The notes beneath the pieces were generated by a model, which was given only the letters and a program-made list of their open reading frames with translations, was not told the origin of the DNA and searched no databases. Positions 1 through 8,332 of a DNA stretch of 64,000 bases are shown here, piece by piece. Position 1 is the first letter of the stretch. Each line of letters begins with the position of its first letter. This stretch comes from Bacteroides sp. UBA7333 (GTDB lineage Bacteria; Bacteroidota; Bacteroidia; Bacteroidales; Bacteroidaceae), in NCBI GenBank assembly GCA_002471195.1, contig DKPN01000014.1, positions 1-64,000 on the forward strand, read 5' to 3'. The position numbers and the translations under genes are program-made.

Positions 1-30
1 GAGACTTTTTTATTATCATATATACGAAGA

Positions 31-1149
31 TTACTCTTCAATCAATGTGCAGATACTTACACGATTCCAATTAGGCTGAGTAAAGACATCACCTACTCCC
101 TCACCTTCACCAATAATTCTTGATTCATCGATTCCAAATTTATTTACCAGCATTGTTTTAACGGCTGCTGCGCGTTTTTTGGAAATCTCCGCATTCACTT
201 TATTTGTACCTTCAGGCGAAGCATAACCTTTCACTACTAACCTTGCATCAGGATTTGCTTTCATATAGTTTGCCAAACGTTCAACATTACGAACTTGATT
301 GGCCGAAATAGTTGTTTGATTTTGATGAAAAGTGATGATCGATTCGATTGTATTATTTGCAATCACTTCTTGCACATTCTCTTTATTCAAACAATCATTC
401 AGTTTCTGATTTAAATCGGCAATCTCCTTCTTAGCATGGGCCATATTCTGATTACAATTATTCAAATCGCCACGAAGCTGATTTATGGTTGCGTTCAACT
501 GATCCAACTCATCGGTATTGCATGGTTTTGCAAATTCAAAATGGCGTCTTCCTTTGTTGCCCTTGAGATGATATACAACACCTGCGTTCAATTGAAAACG
601 GGCATAGTTTGCATCAAACTGAACATGTCCTGTTTGTTTTGAATCAGCATCCATACACCAAACCACAGCGGGTCTTAACGATAATGTCCATGCCTTTTCT
701 TTGCCTAAATTAAAATTTAAGTTCATACCCGCTTTGGTAGAAAAGTTATTGGTAGTGATGCCATATCCATGTAACCATCCGGCACCCATCACTGCTTCGA
801 TTTCAAAGAAACGTGGCGAACCTTTATATTTAGCAAATAAGTTCATCATGTTGATGCGTCCCAATAAGCTCATATTCGAATTATCAAAAGCTCTTTTACT
901 GGCAGATGTATTGATGCTCCACAAAGCTTCAGCTGTTAATCCAAAGATAGGTGTTAATTGTTTATTCAATTCAATTCCCATGTTTGCACGCATTCCACCA
1001 AAAAAGGCACTATTCTTTAAGGGTGTAATACCTCCTGCTGAAATACCTATAGACCAATTATCTGTAGCCTTCACACCTTCGAGTGCTTGAGAATGCATGG
1101 TACCTGTTCCAACCGCCAACAAAAGGGCGAAAAGTAATTTCTTTTTCAT
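31..1149 (-). CDS. OmpA-family outer membrane protein
   Basis: Predicted outer membrane protein that anchors the envelope to peptidoglycan. The 372-residue product has an N-terminal signal peptide (about residues 1-22, ending near HSQA), a barrel-like N-terminal half (about 30-200), a hydrophilic heptad-like segment with repeated Asn/Leu (about 213-255), and a C-terminal OmpA domain (about 265-370). The OmpA domain carries the family pattern, with VKGYASPEGT near residue 307 followed by a run of basic residues (SKKRAAAV). In the family this domain binds diaminopimelate in peptidoglycan. The gene stands alone: the next gene upstream is 315 bp away. No clear TAnnTTTG promoter was found upstream. 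The assignment to the OmpA superfamily is firm. The N-terminal barrel is not a recognisable named porin, so its specific role is unknown. Confidence 0.9.
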   Translation of the reverse strand: MKKKLLFALLLAVGTGTMHSQALEGVKATDNWSIGISAGGITPLKNSAFFGGMRANMGIELNKQLTPIFGLTAEALWSINTSASKRAFDNSNMSLLGRINMMNLFAKYKGSPRFFEIEAVMGAGWLHGYGITTNNFSTKAGMNLNFNLGKEKAWTLSLRPAVVWCMDADSKQTGHVQFDANYARFQLNAGVVYHLKGNKGRRHFEFAKPCNTDELDQLNATINQLRGDLNNCNQNMAHAKKEIADLNQKLNDCLNKENVQEVIANNTIESIITFHQNQTTISANQVRNVERLANYMKANPDARLVVKGYASPEGTNKVNAEISKKRAAAVKTMLVNKFGIDESRIIGEGEGVGDVFTQPNWNRVSICTLIEE

Positions 1150-1337
1150 ACTTCAATATTATTTTATTCAAGAATAGGTAACATTTGTACAACCTAAGCC
1201 ATACGTTTTTTTAATAGCAAAGTTGCAAATCCATACTTCTTGTTCGTAAATTAATTATACTTTAAACATCTATTAAATAATTATTGTTTTATAAAACCCA
1301 TCATATTAAGTTCATTCTACTCTCTTTATTAATAAAT

Positions 1338-1403
1338 TGTCTCATCAATGATGAGAATACATCAAAAAGAGGAACAAGATTCATCAAAGAGAAAATATTT
1401 ATA
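1338..1403. repeat. hairpin plus 22-nt-phased degenerate repeats
   Basis: The 315-bp spacer 1150-1464 holds a small palindrome, CTCATC-aat-GATGAG (1341-1355), then CATCAAAAAGAG at 1360 and CATCAAAGAGAA at 1382, exactly 22 nt apart. The rest of the spacer is AT-rich, with no gene I can support. The same arrangement of a hairpin followed by copies 22-23 nt apart occurs at three other spacers in this window. Confidence 0.4.
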
Positions 1404-1410
1404 AAAGAGC

Positions 1411-1443
1411 AAAAAAAAGGATGGCTACAAAATAGCCATCCTT
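1411..1443 (-). terminator. rho-independent terminator of the 175-aa gene
   Basis: A perfect 9-bp stem, GGATGGCTA (1419-1427) with TAGCCATCC (1433-1441), encloses a 5-nt loop. It can be extended by two A-T pairs. On the minus strand the stem is followed by eight T residues (plus-strand A run 1411-1418), just after the stop codon at 1465. Confidence 0.85.
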
Positions 1444-1464
1444 ATTATACTAACATTTTACTCA

Positions 1465-1992
1465 TTAGCTTTTGCTACCGCCAATAAGTTTTTTTCTTAC
1501 TTCAAATTTATGAACGCGAACTCCTTGTGAAGGCAACCATATTTTTAAAGTATGATTCTTTCCACGAAGTGCTTTTACCTTAAAATCGGCTTTCACCGTA
1601 TTTATAAGTTTATTCTTAATTGTCAGTTCCTGCGAATCTAATAGATCCATGCCCAAGATAATTTGTGGCTCGTCGGGAGTCGCGTTTTTATCTAAAATAT
1701 AATGTACGGTTACCTCATAAGTTCCCCCTGCCAAACCGCTCGATATTCCATATTCGGCATAAGGAGCTAAACTTTTCTTGTTTACAGATTCACCTTTTTT
1801 ATTGTAAGATGATTTTTTCCCTTGGATATATTCTTTACCTTTACTAGAACCCTCCTCGATAAAACGTGAGTTTTTATGTTCTTTAGATAAAATCGAAACA
1901 CGCATGTTTTGCATTTCATGCTTGTCTTGTGCTACTACTGAAATGGTTGAAATAAAAAGAATTGTTGAAAGTAAAAATAAAAATTTCTTCAT
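1465..1992 (-). CDS. secreted protein of unknown function
   Basis: I do not recognise this 175-residue protein. Residues 1-21 form a typical Sec signal peptide (MKKFLFLLSTILFISTISVVA). The mature part is basic. Residues about 85-170 have the alternating pattern of a beta-sandwich, with TYEVTVHYILD near 90 and HTLKIWLPSQGVRVHKFEV toward the end. This resembles the carbohydrate-binding-like folds attached to Bacteroidota glycosidases, but that is only a shape-level impression. The gene is monocistronic, with its own -7 promoter element just upstream and a strong terminator just downstream. The product is probably periplasmic or outer-membrane associated. Confidence 0.7.
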   Translation of the reverse strand: MKKFLFLLSTILFISTISVVAQDKHEMQNMRVSILSKEHKNSRFIEEGSSKGKEYIQGKKSSYNKKGESVNKKSLAPYAEYGISSGLAGGTYEVTVHYILDKNATPDEPQIILGMDLLDSQELTIKNKLINTVKADFKVKALRGKNHTLKIWLPSQGVRVHKFEVRKKLIGGSKS

Positions 1993-2027
1993 TAATTTAT
2001 GGTTTAGTATTTGATATAAATAGGATA

Positions 2028-2035
2028 CAAAGGTA
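2028..2035 (-). promoter_or_regulatory. -7 promoter element of the 175-aa gene
   Basis: The minus strand reads TACCTTTG, matching the Bacteroidota TAnnTTTG element. Transcription would start about 7 nt further on, leaving a leader of roughly 30 nt before the ATG at 1992. No TTTG -33 box is visible at the usual distance. Confidence 0.5.
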
Positions 2036-2137
2036 CTAAACCCAACTCATCATACTTTAACGAAGTAATTATATTTAACAACCGTAAACATGGTTAGCAG
2101 TTAACTTTACTCTTTTCAACAACTAAACCAACATGGA

Positions 2138-2497
2138 TTAACATTCCTTTTGCATATTTCGGCTATCCGATTCCAGTTCTTTTATCTCTCTATTCAAGAA
2201 AACCGAAAGAACGGTTCTAACCAAAACAATGCCTCCAAGAATAATTAGTTCGGTCATCGTAGGTTCGAGAACTGTTTTCAAAATATCGGATGCAATTAAA
2301 AACTCAAGCCCTAACAAAAGATAGGTACCGAAGACCGATCGAAGTTTACGAATGTTGGTAGTATTGTAGCCCCCGGTAAAGCGTTTGCATTCGTTTATTA
2401 TAAATTGTATAATGGCAATCAATGCGCCATAGGTCACAATCAGCAAACTAGCAACACTTATAATGGTAGCCAATAGGTTTAAAAAATGGGTAAACAT
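2138..2497 (-). CDS. DUF1622-type small integral membrane protein
   Basis: A 119-residue membrane protein with three hydrophobic segments at about residues 4-30, 52-72 and 78-98, separated by basic loops (CKRFTGGYNTTNIRKLRS). The pattern and the central segment GTYLLLGLEFLIASDILKTV match my memory of the DUF1622 family, whose function is unknown. I chose the ATG at 2497. The longer reading from 2536 adds a charged, cysteine-containing stretch ahead of the first membrane segment and looks like an upstream artefact. The gene lies divergent to the sugar-biosynthesis cluster starting at 2625 and seems unrelated to it. Confidence 0.7.
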   Translation of the reverse strand: MFTHFLNLLATIISVASLLIVTYGALIAIIQFIINECKRFTGGYNTTNIRKLRSVFGTYLLLGLEFLIASDILKTVLEPTMTELIILGGIVLVRTVLSVFLNREIKELESDSRNMQKEC

Positions 2498-2552
2498 AGT
2501 TGTTCGTCTTTTTTTTCTATAACATTCGGTCCACATTAAAAGTTTAAATCAC

Positions 2553-2560
2553 TATTTTTG
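2553..2560 (+). promoter_or_regulatory. -7 promoter element of the surface-glycan operon
   Basis: TATTTTTG matches TAnnTTTG and lies about 65 nt before the ATG at 2625. No TTTG -33 box is seen. The leader can fold in two competing ways: GTTCC (2581-2585) with GGAAC (2606-2610), or CTAATAA (2586-2592) with TTATTAG (2612-2618), close to the start codon. Confidence 0.5.
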
Positions 2561-2624
2561 CAAAAACAGGCAACCTTATAGTTCCCTAATAATAATCATT
2601 AACGAGGAACGTTATTAGTACATA

Positions 2625-3017
2625 ATGAAAGAATTAAAAACATTTACCGACGATAGAGGCAGTCTCACTCTTTTAGAGGGTGGAGTCGATGTGCCTTTTC
2701 AAATAGCCCGTGTATATTGGTTGCACGATGTACCCACCGGAAAAGAGCGAGGCAAACATGCCAACCGCGTAGCTTCTCAATTTCTATTAGCCATAAATGG
2801 CAGTATGGATGTAACCATCGAAAACGCACACGAGCGACGCACTGTGCATCTTGATTCGAAAAGCAAAGGTCTGTTGGTACCGGCAGGAACATGGAATGAG
2901 TTGAGCAATTTTTCGGAAGGAGCAGTTTTGATTGTGTTTTCATCGCAACTATACAAGCCCGAAACCTATCTAAACACCTACGAAGAGTTTCAAGCATTCC
3001 TTAAAGAGCAAAAATAG
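2625..3017 (+). CDS. fdtA: dTDP-4-oxo-6-deoxyglucose 3,4-ketoisomerase (FdtA/QdtA family)
   Basis: A single-domain cupin of 130 residues. In the family it moves the keto group of dTDP-4-keto-6-deoxyglucose from C4 to C3, making the substrate for a 3-aminotransferase. Visible family traits are DDRGSLTLLEGG near the N-terminus, the RGKHANR motif (about residues 43-49) that contributes an active-site histidine, and FLLAINGSMDV leading into the second half of the barrel. It is the first gene of a block whose next members are an acyltransferase (3 bp away) and an FdtB-type aminotransferase. This is the expected route to a 3-amino-3,6-dideoxyhexose. The rmlA and rmlB genes for the precursor are not in the window. 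Fdt and Qdt enzymes differ in product stereochemistry, which cannot be told apart here. Confidence 0.85.
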   Translation: MKELKTFTDDRGSLTLLEGGVDVPFQIARVYWLHDVPTGKERGKHANRVASQFLLAINGSMDVTIENAHERRTVHLDSKSKGLLVPAGTWNELSNFSEGAVLIVFSSQLYKPETYLNTYEEFQAFLKEQK

Positions 3018-3019
3018 AC

Positions 3020-3982
3020 ATGTCCGATCAAGCTCTTAGAATACAGCGATATGACAGTTCATTCAAAACCGAGTGGAACCAGTTTGTTCGCACGTCAAAG
3101 AATGGGACGTTCTTATTGGAGCGAGACTATATGGATTATCATTCCCATCGTTTCGTCGACCATTCGTTGCTTTTTTATAAGAAGAACGAGCTCATCGCTT
3201 TATTGCCGGCACATATTCAAGAAGATTGTTTTTGCAGTCATAATGGTTTAACCTACGGTGGTCTTATCATGTCAGATCAAACTACCGCACAACTTACTTT
3301 AGACCTGTTTTCCGAACTATTGAATTATATTCGCCAGCTTAATAAGATCGAACATTTTATCTACCGCCCTATTCCATCTATATATCACCGATATCCGGCC
3401 GAAGAAGATTTATATGCTCTTTTCAGAAACAATGCCCAAATAATAGGAAGAAAAATAGCTTCGGTACTAGACTGTAGACAACCATTCCCATTTCAAACTT
3501 TGCGTCAGCGCAAAGTAAAGCGTGCTATAAAGGCCAATCTGATGGTAAAAATAGATGCCGATATAGACGAGTTTTGGGATATACTCACCAGCAATTTGCA
3601 ACAACGCTACAATGCTACACCGGTGCACACACTCGAAGAGATGAAACAGCTTCAACAGCGATTCCCCGAAAATATACATTTGCATATTATCGTTGACGAA
3701 AATGATACCCATATTGCAGGATGTATTGTTTATGAAACTCCTTTGGTAGCGCATATTCAATACATTGCCTCTACGGCTGCCGGCAAAGAGTTGGGAGCTG
3801 TCGATTTATTATTCGACTATCTCATTCATCACGCCTACCACCACAAAGCATACTTTGATTTAGGAACTTCGGTCGAAGAGGGCGGCCATATTCTGAATGA
3901 AGGACTCATTTTTCAGAAAGAGGGATTCGGAGGTCGTGGCATTGTATACGATACCTATGACATTACATTAAAACAAAATTAA
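3020..3982 (+). CDS. FemAB/GNAT-like acyltransferase
   Basis: A 320-residue cytosolic protein resembling the FemAB-like branch of the GNAT acyltransferase superfamily. The sequence shows an N-terminal lobe with FLLERDYMDYH (about residues 31-41), a basic linker (RQRKVKRAIKANL) and a C-terminal lobe ending with FDLGTSVEEGGHILNEGL, a stretch typical of these acyl- or aminoacyltransferases. It sits between FdtA and FdtB with 2- and 6-bp gaps, so I infer that it N-acylates the amino sugar made by its neighbours. Classical Fdt pathways use a hexapeptide-repeat acetyltransferase (FdtC) for this step. The acyl donor cannot be predicted: acetyl-CoA, another acyl-CoA or aminoacyl-tRNA are all conceivable. 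Confidence 0.7.
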   Translation: MSDQALRIQRYDSSFKTEWNQFVRTSKNGTFLLERDYMDYHSHRFVDHSLLFYKKNELIALLPAHIQEDCFCSHNGLTYGGLIMSDQTTAQLTLDLFSELLNYIRQLNKIEHFIYRPIPSIYHRYPAEEDLYALFRNNAQIIGRKIASVLDCRQPFPFQTLRQRKVKRAIKANLMVKIDADIDEFWDILTSNLQQRYNATPVHTLEEMKQLQQRFPENIHLHIIVDENDTHIAGCIVYETPLVAHIQYIASTAAGKELGAVDLLFDYLIHHAYHHKAYFDLGTSVEEGGHILNEGLIFQKEGFGGRGIVYDTYDITLKQN

Positions 3983-3988
3983 AGAAAG

Positions 3989-5089
3989 ATGATACCATAT
4001 TGCAGTCTGCAACGCATCAGCGAATCGTTTGAACCTGAATTATCAAAAGCCATCGACCACGTTACAAAATCAGGTTGGTACTTACAAGGCAAAGAAAATG
4101 AATTGTTTGAACAATCGTTTGCCCAATATTGCGGCACCAATCATTGTGTAGGTGTAGGCAATGGGATGGATGCCATCTCTTTGATATTGATGGCTATGCA
4201 ACACATGGGATGGATGCAACAAGACGACGAAGTGATCGTACCGGCCAACACATGCATTGCTACCATTATTGGTGTATTGCGTGCGGGAATGACTCCGATT
4301 CTCTGCGAACCCTTACTTACGACTTGCAATATCGATCCCGAAAGAATCGAAGCATTAATCACACCTCGTACAAAAGCCATACTACCGGTACACTTATATG
4401 GTCGTGTAGCACCCATGGAAGCAATAGAGCAAATAGCCAAAAAACATCATTTAAGAGTGATAGAAGATTGTGCTCAAGCACATGGTGCTATTTATAAAAA
4501 TAAAAGAGTAGGCAACTGGAGTGATGCAGCTGCATTCAGCTTTTATCCATCCAAAAACTTAGGTGCTTTAGGCGATGCAGGAGGTGTAGTGACCAACCAC
4601 CCAGAGATAGCAACATGGGTACGCACATTGGCCAATTATGGTTCATCTACCAAGTATGTATACGATTATGTAGGTATAAATAGTCGTCTCGACGAAATGC
4701 AAGCAGCCGTTTTATCGGTTAAACTAAAACGTTTAGATGCCGATAATCGTAGAAGACAAGAGATTGCAAAGCGTTATTTCGAGGGAATTAAAAACCCTTT
4801 GATACGTGTGCTTCCCCCTTCGGCAATCGAAGAAAATGTATTTCATATATTCCCAATCTTCACACATAGAAGAGATGATTTGCAACTCTATCTTACAGAG
4901 CTTGGCATACAAACCATCATTCACTATCCTATTCCACCTCACTTGCAACGAGCATTGCCGCAGTTCGCACAACAATCGTTGCCAATCACCGAGCAAATAC
5001 ATCGCGAAGAGTTAAGTTTGCCGATGTCGCCCTTATTAAGCAATGAAGAGGTAGATAAAGTGGTTGAAGCCGTAAATCATTTTCATTAA
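3989..5089 (+). CDS. fdtB: DegT/DnrJ/EryC1 sugar aminotransferase (FdtB-type)
   Basis: A PLP-dependent aminotransferase of 366 residues. It would transfer an amino group, usually from glutamate, to the 3-keto sugar nucleotide made by the ketoisomerase. Key features are GNGMDAI near residue 58 (phosphate binding), EDCAQAHG with Asp160 for the pyridine nitrogen, and SFYPSKNLGALGDAGG, whose Lys189 is the expected Schiff-base lysine. The purine-rich AAAGAA just before the ATG supports this start. The stop codon overlaps by 4 bp the stop of the convergent glycosyltransferase. FdtB is favoured over other DegT enzymes because of the adjacent FdtA-type ketoisomerase. Confidence 0.85.
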   Translation: MIPYCSLQRISESFEPELSKAIDHVTKSGWYLQGKENELFEQSFAQYCGTNHCVGVGNGMDAISLILMAMQHMGWMQQDDEVIVPANTCIATIIGVLRAGMTPILCEPLLTTCNIDPERIEALITPRTKAILPVHLYGRVAPMEAIEQIAKKHHLRVIEDCAQAHGAIYKNKRVGNWSDAAAFSFYPSKNLGALGDAGGVVTNHPEIATWVRTLANYGSSTKYVYDYVGINSRLDEMQAAVLSVKLKRLDADNRRRQEIAKRYFEGIKNPLIRVLPPSAIEENVFHIFPIFTHRRDDLQLYLTELGIQTIIHYPIPPHLQRALPQFAQQSLPITEQIHREELSLPMSPLLSNEEVDKVVEAVNHFH

Positions 5090-5982
5090 AACAGCCGAAA
5101 GAAGACCATCAGATTGATTGCTGCACGTGCCAACGAATATTTTACAGAATAGTGTGCTCTTGGAAGAGGTAATAAACGCCGATCTCTTAGCTGAGTGAGA
5201 CGAATAAAGCTCTCATTTTTACCACAGCCGTTCCGTCGCATTTGCAAAATATAATCAATGGTCAAAAAACGTATTCTGCGTTGCAGCGCTTTGATTTGCA
5301 AGGCGTTTGCTTTTATTTGGATTTGTTGATAGAAATCGTGCAAATCGATTAAACAAGAATAAAAATCATTCAGACGTTTCAAACATTGCTGTTTGCCCGG
5401 TCGATGAAGTATAGAGCCGGGCAACTGATTGTACCCATATACTACCCTATTGGTAATGATTGTTTTGCCGGCATAGAAGTAAGCCAAAGCTACCGTCGCC
5501 TCATCTTCATGATAGGCATTTTCTTTAAAAAGCAGTTGATGTTCAACAAATAAACTCCGTCGATAAAGATGTCGCCATGCGGTACCAAAAAAATTATGGG
5601 TACTCATATAAGCGGCTCCCGATGGATATATATCATCTTGAGGTGGTTGCCTTTTTACTTTGAATTTACCATTCCGAACGATCGTATAATCAAAAGAGAG
5701 GATATCGGGACGATAGTCTCTAAGCAGTTGCAACAGTGGAGGCAAAGCAGCATCCAGCAAAAAGTCATCGGCATCTATAAATAGCATATACTCGCCCGTT
5801 GCCATGCGTACCCCTTTGTTGCGTGCACCTCCTAGTTTTTTTCCGTTATCATCATCCGCCACAATTACTTCGTAGCTACCCATGGGTAGTTTTTGACGCT
5901 CAATCGATTGCATACAATTGTTCAACAACTGTTTATCGGCATCGCCATAAAAAGGTATTATGATACTTAACATCGGGTTCAT
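5086..5982 (-). CDS. family 2 glycosyltransferase
   Basis: A 298-residue cytosolic or membrane-associated GT-A glycosyltransferase, inferred to add one sugar to a lipid-linked glycan. The N-terminus has the GT2 opening MLSIIIPFYGD. The metal-binding DxD motif is present as FIDADD (Asp70 and Asp72), preceded by GGARNKGV. The HEDEAT stretch near residue 158 fits the acid region of GT2 enzymes. The C-terminal third is basic with a hydrophobic tail that could touch the membrane. It is the only gene of the glycan block on the minus strand. It converges on the aminotransferase with a 4-bp overlap and is divergent from the flippase. The sugar donor cannot be told from sequence. Confidence 0.85.
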   Translation of the reverse strand: MNPMLSIIIPFYGDADKQLLNNCMQSIERQKLPMGSYEVIVADDDNGKKLGGARNKGVRMATGEYMLFIDADDFLLDAALPPLLQLLRDYRPDILSFDYTIVRNGKFKVKRQPPQDDIYPSGAAYMSTHNFFGTAWRHLYRRSLFVEHQLLFKENAYHEDEATVALAYFYAGKTIITNRVVYGYNQLPGSILHRPGKQQCLKRLNDFYSCLIDLHDFYQQIQIKANALQIKALQRRIRFLTIDYILQMRRNGCGKNESFIRLTQLRDRRLLPLPRAHYSVKYSLARAAINLMVFFRLF

Positions 5983-6004
5983 AGAAACAAAGATAATGAT
6001 TTAT

Positions 6005-6035
6005 TTTGTGTTTCGATTTATAGCACCTATTTTTG
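6005..6035 (+). promoter_or_regulatory. full Bacteroidota promoter before the flippase
   Basis: TTTG (6005-6008), a 19-nt spacer and TATTTTTG (6028-6035) match the TTTG-N19-TAnnTTTG consensus exactly. Transcription would begin near 6042, which rules out the upstream ATG at 5960 and supports translation from 6062. Confidence 0.75.
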
Positions 6036-6061
6036 TCAAAACGAACAATTTAACTGAATTG

Positions 6062-7543
6062 ATGGCAAACCAAGAGTCCTCCTACAGACAAATATTCAAA
6101 GCAACCGGTGTTTTTGGTGGGATGCAGGTATTCAAAATTCTCATCAACATCATTAAATCGAAAGTGATAGCTATTCTCTTAGGCCCGGCAGGTATAGGTT
6201 TGTATGGGGTATTAAACAGCACCCTCGATGTATTGAAGTCGGTTACCGACCTAGGATTAGGTGTAAGTGCGGTAAAAGAGGTGTCGGAAGCTGCCGCCTC
6301 CAATGACATAAAACAAATCTCTTCCATTCTTAAAACACTCCAACGCTGGGTATATTTCACAGGTAGCATCGGTTTTTTATTGACCCTTCTATTTGCCCCC
6401 TATTTAAGCCAATGGACATTTGGAAACGACACTTATACATGGGCATTCCGTTGGTTATCCATCGTATTGTTATTCAGCGCATTGAGTTCGGGACAGACAG
6501 CGGCACTACAAGGCATGCGTCAGATTGTATTTTTGGCTAAAGCAGGAATGATTGGTTCGTTTGCAGGATTATGTATGTCGTTGCCTCTATTCTTTTGGTT
6601 CGGCTATACAGGAGTTGTTTTAACCATTCTCATTTCGGCAGTATGCACCTTTGTATTCACAACAATATATGCTCGAAAGATACCCACTATAAAAGTTGAA
6701 CAGAGTTGCCGCGAAACAGTGAAGCAAGGTTTATCAATGGCAAAGCTTGGTTTGGCAATGATGTTTAATGCGATGCTTACACTACTAGCCGCTTATATTT
6801 TAAAAGCCTACATTGCTCGGCATGGAGGTATTGATGATGCAGGCATCTATCAATCGGCATTCGCAATCGCCGAGGGATATTTCGGTTTGATATTTACAGC
6901 GATGGCAGCCGATTATTATCCGCGTTTGGCAGCCATCAACAAAGATAGACAAAAGCTTACCTCCGAAGTCAATAAGCAAGCCGAAATAGGCCTTCTTATT
7001 GCATTTCCATGTATCATTATCGCCCTATTTTTTATGCCCATCGGTATTCGCCTACTCTATTCAAATCAGTTTTTAAGTAGTGTAGAATGCATTAACTGGG
7101 CGATGCTAGGCAATATATTCAAAATTGGTTCATGGACAATGGGCTATATACTCATTGCCAAAGGAAAGAGCAAACTGTTTGCCATATCCGGAATCGGATT
7201 TAATGCCATTTATCTTACAATGATGATATTGGGATACAGAAACATGGGGATAGAAGGGGTGGGAATTGCCTTTTTCGGCTATTACGTGATCCATTTCATT
7301 GGTATATCTTTGATTTGTGCACTATTATTTAAAATCAACTACAAACGCGAATTCTTTCTGATAACCGCCATTGTATTGTTTGTAGCCATCGCAGCTTTCT
7401 TGCTGCAAAACATTAGTCACTTGTTTATTAAATATACGATAGCAGCAGCCATGTGTGCATTGAGTCTGTATATTTCGTATAAATTATTAGATAAGCGAAT
7501 GGGCATTAAAGAATTTATAGCAAACAAACTTCATAAGTCATGA
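6062..7543 (+). CDS. Wzx-type polysaccharide flippase
   Basis: A 493-residue polytopic membrane protein with about twelve to fourteen hydrophobic segments, of the MATE-like oligosaccharide flippase group. It would move undecaprenyl-linked repeat units across the inner membrane. The opening region IFKATGVFGGMQVFKILI and LGPAGIGLYGVLNS are typical of O-antigen translocases. I start it at 6062 (MANQESS) because a consensus promoter ends at 6035. The longer frame from 5960 overlaps the divergent glycosyltransferase and includes the promoter. Its stop overlaps the next start as ATGA, so the acyltransferase downstream is translationally coupled. Confidence 0.85.
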   Translation: MANQESSYRQIFKATGVFGGMQVFKILINIIKSKVIAILLGPAGIGLYGVLNSTLDVLKSVTDLGLGVSAVKEVSEAAASNDIKQISSILKTLQRWVYFTGSIGFLLTLLFAPYLSQWTFGNDTYTWAFRWLSIVLLFSALSSGQTAALQGMRQIVFLAKAGMIGSFAGLCMSLPLFFWFGYTGVVLTILISAVCTFVFTTIYARKIPTIKVEQSCRETVKQGLSMAKLGLAMMFNAMLTLLAAYILKAYIARHGGIDDAGIYQSAFAIAEGYFGLIFTAMAADYYPRLAAINKDRQKLTSEVNKQAEIGLLIAFPCIIIALFFMPIGIRLLYSNQFLSSVECINWAMLGNIFKIGSWTMGYILIAKGKSKLFAISGIGFNAIYLTMMILGYRNMGIEGVGIAFFGYYVIHFIGISLICALLFKINYKREFFLITAIVLFVAIAAFLLQNISHLFIKYTIAAAMCALSLYISYKLLDKRMGIKEFIANKLHKS

Positions 7544-8292
7544 GTATCAACATTAAGGCAGCCCTTCAGGTGAATTGGCTGAAAACACTTTATATCAACT
7601 TTAGAATACTACCTTTTAAAGATGCCATTCAGTTACCCATTATGGTATGGGGAAAGTGTCGGTTCAAAATAGATGGAGGTAAAATTGAATTTCATTGTCC
7701 CATCAAAAGAGGTATCTTCAGAATCGGATTTAGATATGAAACTTTTATATTTACAGAAGCGATAGAGTTGAACATTAAAGGAAAAATGGTGATTGGCGGT
7801 GATACATGGATAGGTACGGCTGCACATATATTTATCAACAAAAATGCGACATTAACCACCGGTAATATGACAAGAATCGGTTCTCGATCATTGGTAAGTT
7901 GCTATAAAAGCATCGTGATGGGCCATAATGTTCGCATAGGTACAGATGTAGAAATATCCGATTCGAATTATCACTATATGCAATCTACCATAGATGGTTC
8001 GGTGCGTTCCTATCTACGCCCCATATATTTGGGCAACAACAATTATATCGGTTCTAAAACAACCATTATGCCGGGTACCATTACTCCCGATAATATAACA
8101 ATGGGGTATGGCACTCTTTGCAATAAAGATTATCGCAGTAAAATAGCTCCATTCTCAATTATTGCAGGCAATCCGGCACAGTTGGTTAAAGAGAATGTAG
8201 CCCGCATATACGATGAAAACAAAGAGATGCGAATCAATGCTTTTTTCGACCAAACCGATGAATCTATTTATTACGATACAATAGAGCAATAA
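7540..8292 (+). CDS. hexapeptide-repeat acyltransferase
   Basis: A 250-residue left-handed beta-helix acyltransferase. Imperfect hexapeptide turns run from about residue 82 to 210 (for example WIGTAA, RIGSRS, RIGTDV, YIGSKT). They end with PFSIIAGNPAQLVK, the closing motif of many sugar O- or N-acetyltransferases. An unusual N-terminal extension of about 75 residues precedes the helix. The start overlaps the flippase stop by 4 bp. It probably O-acetylates a sugar of the surface glycan, or could serve the FdtC step. The choice between these is open, because a FemAB-like enzyme already lies between FdtA and FdtB. It closes the block and is followed by an intergenic repeat. Confidence 0.8.
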   Translation: MSINIKAALQVNWLKTLYINFRILPFKDAIQLPIMVWGKCRFKIDGGKIEFHCPIKRGIFRIGFRYETFIFTEAIELNIKGKMVIGGDTWIGTAAHIFINKNATLTTGNMTRIGSRSLVSCYKSIVMGHNVRIGTDVEISDSNYHYMQSTIDGSVRSYLRPIYLGNNNYIGSKTTIMPGTITPDNITMGYGTLCNKDYRSKIAPFSIIAGNPAQLVKENVARIYDENKEMRINAFFDQTDESIYYDTIEQ

Positions 8293-8332
8293 CATCGGTT
8301 ATTCACCGATACACATCATACGGTTCTACATA

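Noticed and set aside
1284..1487. 67-codon plus-strand frame
   Set aside because: Runs through a terminator hairpin and into the end of the opposite gene; composition is that of AT-rich spacer.
5960..6061. N-terminal extension of the flippase
   Set aside because: A full consensus promoter at 6005-6035 lies inside it, and it overlaps the divergent glycosyltransferase.
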